A DNA stretch of 64,000 nucleotides, from NCBI RefSeq assembly GCF_000519305.1, contig NZ_JAFG01000006.1, forward strand, positions 359,209 through 423,208. The letters run 5' to 3'. The notes under the pieces were generated by a model. It made no database searches. It was not told the origin of the DNA and was given only the letters and a program-made list of their open reading frames with translations. The position numbers were made by a program, and so were the translations under genes. Of the stretch, positions 61,431 to 64,000 are shown piece after piece. The DNA is from Mesorhizobium ciceri WSM4083 (GTDB lineage Bacteria > Pseudomonadota > Alphaproteobacteria > Rhizobiales > Rhizobiaceae). Each line of letters begins with the position of its first letter. Within the stretch, counting starts at the first letter, position 1.

Positions 61431-62156
61431 TCAGTGCTCTGCCAACCAGTCATCGAGCCGGTCCTGTTCGCGGCGCAGTGCGTCGATGTTGATCAGGCCG
61501 CGCGCCATGGCGAGATAGATCGCCCGCGTCCGCGAGTTGAACACGGAAGCATCGCCGGCGCCGTCCTCCGCTGGCATGATGCCGAGCTTGTCATAGACAT
61601 GCTTGATGCGGCTCTGCGCACCACGGATCGACAGGCCGCGACGTGCCGCGATCGCCCGGTCGGTGAGGCCGAGCGCGATGTCGATCAGGCTCTCATATTC
61701 GCCGTCGGTGATGCCCTCGAACTTGTCCTGCACGCGGTGCTGGATGCCGCGGATCTCGCGGTCGATGATGCAGTGGCCATCGCGGAAAACCCCGCGCAAG
61801 GCGGACCGCATGCCCTCCTCCGTCGCTGACTTCAACACATAGCCATAGACCGAGCCGGGCGGCACGATGCGCGCCACGCCGCGTACATAGGCTTCGTCGG
61901 CGAAATTCGACCAGAACAGGATGTGTGTGCCGGCGCGGCGGTTCCAGATCGCCTTGGCAACTTCGATTCCCGTCGCCTTCGGCATCTGCAAATCGAGCAC
62001 GACATGCAATGGCTCGCGCTCAGTCGCCAGGTTGATGGCGTCCTCGCCGTCGCTCGCTTCGATCACCTCGACGTCGCCGGGCCACAACTGCTCCACCGTC
62101 CGCCGCGCGAAGCTACGGTGCAGCCCGTCATTCTCGGCGATCATCACAAGCATCAC
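61431..62156 (-). CDS. Response regulator with receiver and LuxR-type HTH domains
   Basis: This 241-aa protein has a receiver domain (about 1-125) with acidic residues near the start (AENDG), the phosphorylated Asp at residue 55 (VVLDLQMPKATG) and Lys near 109 (VLKSATEEG). The C-terminal HTH (about 148-200; DIALGLTDRAIAARRGLSIR) is LuxR-like but weakly matching. It overlaps the histidine kinase gene by 4 bases (ATGA) and is the second gene of the pair. Targets are unknown; the divergent GH15 gene and the short transcript before it are the nearest candidates. Confidence 0.88.
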   Translation of the reverse strand: MMLVMIAENDGLHRSFARRTVEQLWPGDVEVIEASDGEDAINLATEREPLHVVLDLQMPKATGIEVAKAIWNRRAGTHILFWSNFADEAYVRGVARIVPPGSVYGYVLKSATEEGMRSALRGVFRDGHCIIDREIRGIQHRVQDKFEGITDGEYESLIDIALGLTDRAIAARRGLSIRGAQSRIKHVYDKLGIMPAEDGAGDASVFNSRTRAIYLAMARGLINIDALRREQDRLDDWLAEH

Positions 62157-63433
62157 ATGGCCTCCGATACGGCGAACTCGCCAGGAACTGCTGCAGCCGC
62201 CAATTCTCGCGACGGCTGGCGGTCGATCTCGACGACGACACGTGTGCCGCCGTTCTTGCGGCCGGCCTGGCCGATGCGCAGCCGCGCCCCGATAAGGGCT
62301 GCCCGCGTGTGCATATGGCCGATGCCGCCATATGCGGCCGGGTCGACGGCGCCGCAGCCCTGGCCGTCATCCGTCACGATCACCCGCAGCACGCTCGCGG
62401 TCGACGCCAGCAGCACGTCGATGCGGTGCGGCGCGGCATGGCGAACGGCATTGTTGATCGCTTCCTGCACGATCCGGTAGAGCGCGGTGCGGACAGGCTC
62501 CGGCAAACTGTCGGCGCCGCCGTCGCTGGTGTCGGCGATGCGCACGGCGATCGGCGGCTTGGCCTTGCTGACACTGCGGTTGAGATGCGCTTCGACCGCA
62601 TCGCGCAGGCCGAACAGTTCAAGCACGCTCGGCCGCATGGCGTCGACGATGTGGCGCAGTTCCGTCAGGCAGCCGGCGACCTCCTGCTCGAGGTCAGCAA
62701 GCTGCGCGGCCCGCGCCACGCCCTGGCCGCGCAAGGCCGAAAGCTGGCGCGCGATGCGGGCGAGATCGGCAAGCGTCTGGTCGTGCAGGTCCATCGCCAT
62801 GCGGCGGCGTTCGCGCTCCATGCCCTCGGTCAATTGCGAGGCGCCGACCCGCAGCAGTTCGACGCGGTTGCGCGCCTCGCTCTCGGCCAGCATGGCGCGG
62901 CGCGCCTCCTCGGTCTGGATCAGCGCGAAGATATAGGGCGCGATCAGATCGGCGCATTGCTGGGCGACCGCGACATCGGCAAGCGTGTAGCAGCCGATTT
63001 CGTGCCGACTGATATTGAGCGCGCCGATGACGCTACCGCGCGCCCTGAGCGGCACGATGATGCGGCTGCGCAGCTTGGCCGCGAAAATCGGCTCGTCGAA
63101 AGCGCCGGCAAAATGAAAACGGTCGTCGACAAGCGCGTTGTCCGACAACAGGTAAGGCGTCTTGCCCCACAACACGAAGCGAATCGGACTGCCTTCCACC
63201 GGATGCTGGGCGAGCTCGCTCCAGCTGGTGTGGAAACCGGCTTCGTAGCAGGCATGCATGCGCCCATCGTGAGACAGCACAGCCAGATCGATATGGTCGT
63301 GCGGAATGAGCGTGCCGATCTCGATGGCGGTCGCGCGGAACGCCGTGCCGGGATCGATATGGCCGGCAAGCGCCCGCGATATCGCCAGCAGCCGGTCGAT
63401 CAGGACCAGGGACACTTCCGCCATTGCTTTCAC
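62153..63433 (-). CDS. GAF-domain sensor histidine kinase (NarL/DegS type)
   Basis: This 426-aa kinase has an N-terminal GAF domain (about 25-170; FAAKLRSRIIVPLRARGSVI) and no transmembrane segment, so it senses a cytosolic signal. The HisKA_3 region has ERERRRMAMDLHDQTLADLA with the phosphorylated His at residue 217. The ATPase domain has YRIVQEAINNAVRHAAPHRI (N box) and VTDDGQGCG (G1 box). It is the partner of the overlapping response regulator. It is divergent from the GH15 gene. Confidence 0.9.
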   Translation of the reverse strand: MKAMAEVSLVLIDRLLAISRALAGHIDPGTAFRATAIEIGTLIPHDHIDLAVLSHDGRMHACYEAGFHTSWSELAQHPVEGSPIRFVLWGKTPYLLSDNALVDDRFHFAGAFDEPIFAAKLRSRIIVPLRARGSVIGALNISRHEIGCYTLADVAVAQQCADLIAPYIFALIQTEEARRAMLAESEARNRVELLRVGASQLTEGMERERRRMAMDLHDQTLADLARIARQLSALRGQGVARAAQLADLEQEVAGCLTELRHIVDAMRPSVLELFGLRDAVEAHLNRSVSKAKPPIAVRIADTSDGGADSLPEPVRTALYRIVQEAINNAVRHAAPHRIDVLLASTASVLRVIVTDDGQGCGAVDPAAYGGIGHMHTRAALIGARLRIGQAGRKNGGTRVVVEIDRQPSRELAAAAVPGEFAVSEAM

Positions 63434-63512
63434 GATCCTCCCGTGCCGCGAAATAGTGGACGCATGCCGCCGCCGCTGTCAACGACGGAGCCGTTGCCAT
63501 AGGAATTTTTTC

Positions 63513-63540
63513 TTGACTCCCTGCCCTCAGCTATGATACA
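63513..63540 (+). promoter_or_regulatory. Promoter candidate upstream of a short terminated transcript
   Basis: TTGACT (63513-63518) and GATACA (63535-63540) are separated by 16 bases, with TATGAT overlapping the second element. Transcription would begin near 63547 on the plus strand, just before a terminator at 63572. Confidence 0.45.
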
Positions 63541-63571
63541 TTTTTGCCTATGGTGCTGATTTGCGCCAGTG

Positions 63572-63600
63572 ACCCGCCGCACAGGCGGGTTTTTCGTTTG
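63572..63600 (+). terminator. Intrinsic terminator in the 5' region of the GH15 gene
   Basis: ACCCGCC (63572-63578) pairs with GGCGGGT (63584-63590) around GCACA, followed by TTTTCGTTT. It lies about 30 bases beyond a promoter candidate and 154 bases before the next gene. This makes a short RNA of about 50 nt or a leader attenuator likely. Confidence 0.65.
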
Positions 63601-63753
63601 ATGCTCCGTCAGCCATGCGCAGGCGAAGGCTCCGAAGAAACCCGTCAGCCCGAATTCGTTGCCCTGCCATTGGCCCGCCCGATCAACTTGCGGTGCAATG
63701 ATTGTAAAGGGTTCGCGTCCTGGTCTAGGGAGGAGTCTAGGAGACCGAACAGA
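63601..63753. other. Leader region of the GH15 gene
   Basis: No separate gene is visible. The plus-strand frame of the GH15 gene stays open back to an ATG at 63550, but GGAG-rich sequence (about 63730-63743) lies right before the ATG at 63754, which is therefore preferred. Confidence 0.4.
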
Positions 63754-64000
63754 ATGCCAGTGACGCAAAACGTTGCTCCGGGCGCCCCGGGAATCCCGGC
63801 GCGCTGGACATCAAGCGCCAAGAGTGGCGTCGGAACGTCGCTTTCGCCGGCCGGCCGGATCTGGTTCACGATCAGCCACGGCATCCTCAACGAAATCTAC
63901 TATCCGCGCGTCGACAGCGCCTGCACCCGCGACCTCGGCCTGATCGTCACCGGCCCTGGCGGCTATTTCTCGGAAGAGAAACGCGATGCCGCGCATACGA
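63754..64000 (+). CDS. GH15 glucoamylase/glucodextranase-like protein, 5' part
   Basis: The gene runs off the window; 82 codons are visible. The start reads MPVTQNVAPGAPGIPARWTS and continues to SSAKSGVGTSLSPAGRIWFT, ISHGILNEIYYPRVDSACTR and DLGLIVTGPGGYFSEEKRD. This matches the N-terminal beta-domain of bacterial glycoside hydrolase family 15 enzymes (glucan 1,4-alpha-glucosidase type), where NEIYYPRVD and FFSEEKRD are usual. The catalytic (alpha/alpha)6 domain is outside. Such enzymes release glucose from alpha-glucans. It is divergent from a two-component system and preceded by a promoter-terminator leader. Confidence 0.8.
   Translation, partial: MPVTQNVAPGAPGIPARWTSSAKSGVGTSLSPAGRIWFTISHGILNEIYYPRVDSACTRDLGLIVTGPGGYFSEEKRDAAHT

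Noticed and set aside
63550..63753. Upstream extension of the GH15 gene to an in-frame ATG at 63550
   Set aside because: The extension would run through an intrinsic terminator hairpin and lacks the family N-terminus; the ATG at 63754 has a GGAG site.

Overview
The window looks like chromosomal DNA of a high-GC alphaproteobacterium of the order Hyphomicrobiales, most like Mesorhizobium. This is an inference from the very dense ABC-transporter content, the pca genes under an IclR-type regulator, the E. coli-like ExbB/ExbD/TonB set, many ATGA-type gene overlaps, and families of GC-rich hairpin repeats with CTCCCC/GGGGAG arms between genes. No insertion sequence, phage gene, rRNA or CRISPR array was seen. 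One tRNA gene is present, tRNA-Ala with anticodon CGC.

Layout. 190-4353: a sugar-type ABC solute-binding protein, divergent from an SDR dehydrogenase, an ABC ATPase and an RpiR regulator; no permease lies inside the window. 4381-5496: a repeat, DUF167 and YggT genes, and the tRNA. 5784-9105: an unusual accessory block with a HTH regulator, a 31-residue peptide gene behind tandem operator-like repeats, a SagB-type dehydrogenase and three small helical proteins. 9130-17640: a hydroxamate-siderophore uptake locus (tonB, exbD, exbB and a FhuC-like ATPase on one strand; receptor, FhuD-like and FhuB-like genes on the other). 17750-22715: an ABC exporter, a cysteine hydrolase, a flavin-dependent monooxygenase, a 51-residue membrane protein and an SDR. 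22927-27738: a nucleoside/BMP-type ABC importer. 27892-31643: pcaF, pcaJ and pcaI with a divergent pcaR.

31846-45225 is a pair of divergent operons around a GntR regulator. The left arm encodes a UGT-like glycosyltransferase, a glutamine-synthetase-like ligase and an FAD amine oxidase. The right arm encodes a complete spermidine/putrescine-type ABC importer, a second glycosyltransferase of the same family, three tandem cupins and an aldehyde dehydrogenase. It resembles the Puu (glutamylated polyamine) pathway with a glycosylation step and cupins added and no visible PuuD. 45370-46146 encodes a Gly/Asn/His-rich secreted protein. 46449-51268 is a second polyamine-type ABC importer with an SDR, divergent from a LuxR-type regulator.

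52498-54570 encodes a fused enoyl-CoA hydratase/3-hydroxyacyl-CoA dehydrogenase. 54701-60155 is a ribose-type ABC importer with an SMP-30 lactonase. 60348-61349 is a YihY-type membrane protein. 61431-63433 is a two-component pair. At the right edge a GH15 glucoamylase-like gene begins and runs out of the window.

The two places most likely to hold undescribed biology are the peptide/SagB block (5784-9105) and the glycosyltransferase/ligase/oxidase/cupin cluster (31846-45225). All functional calls come from reading motifs and gene order; no database search was run.
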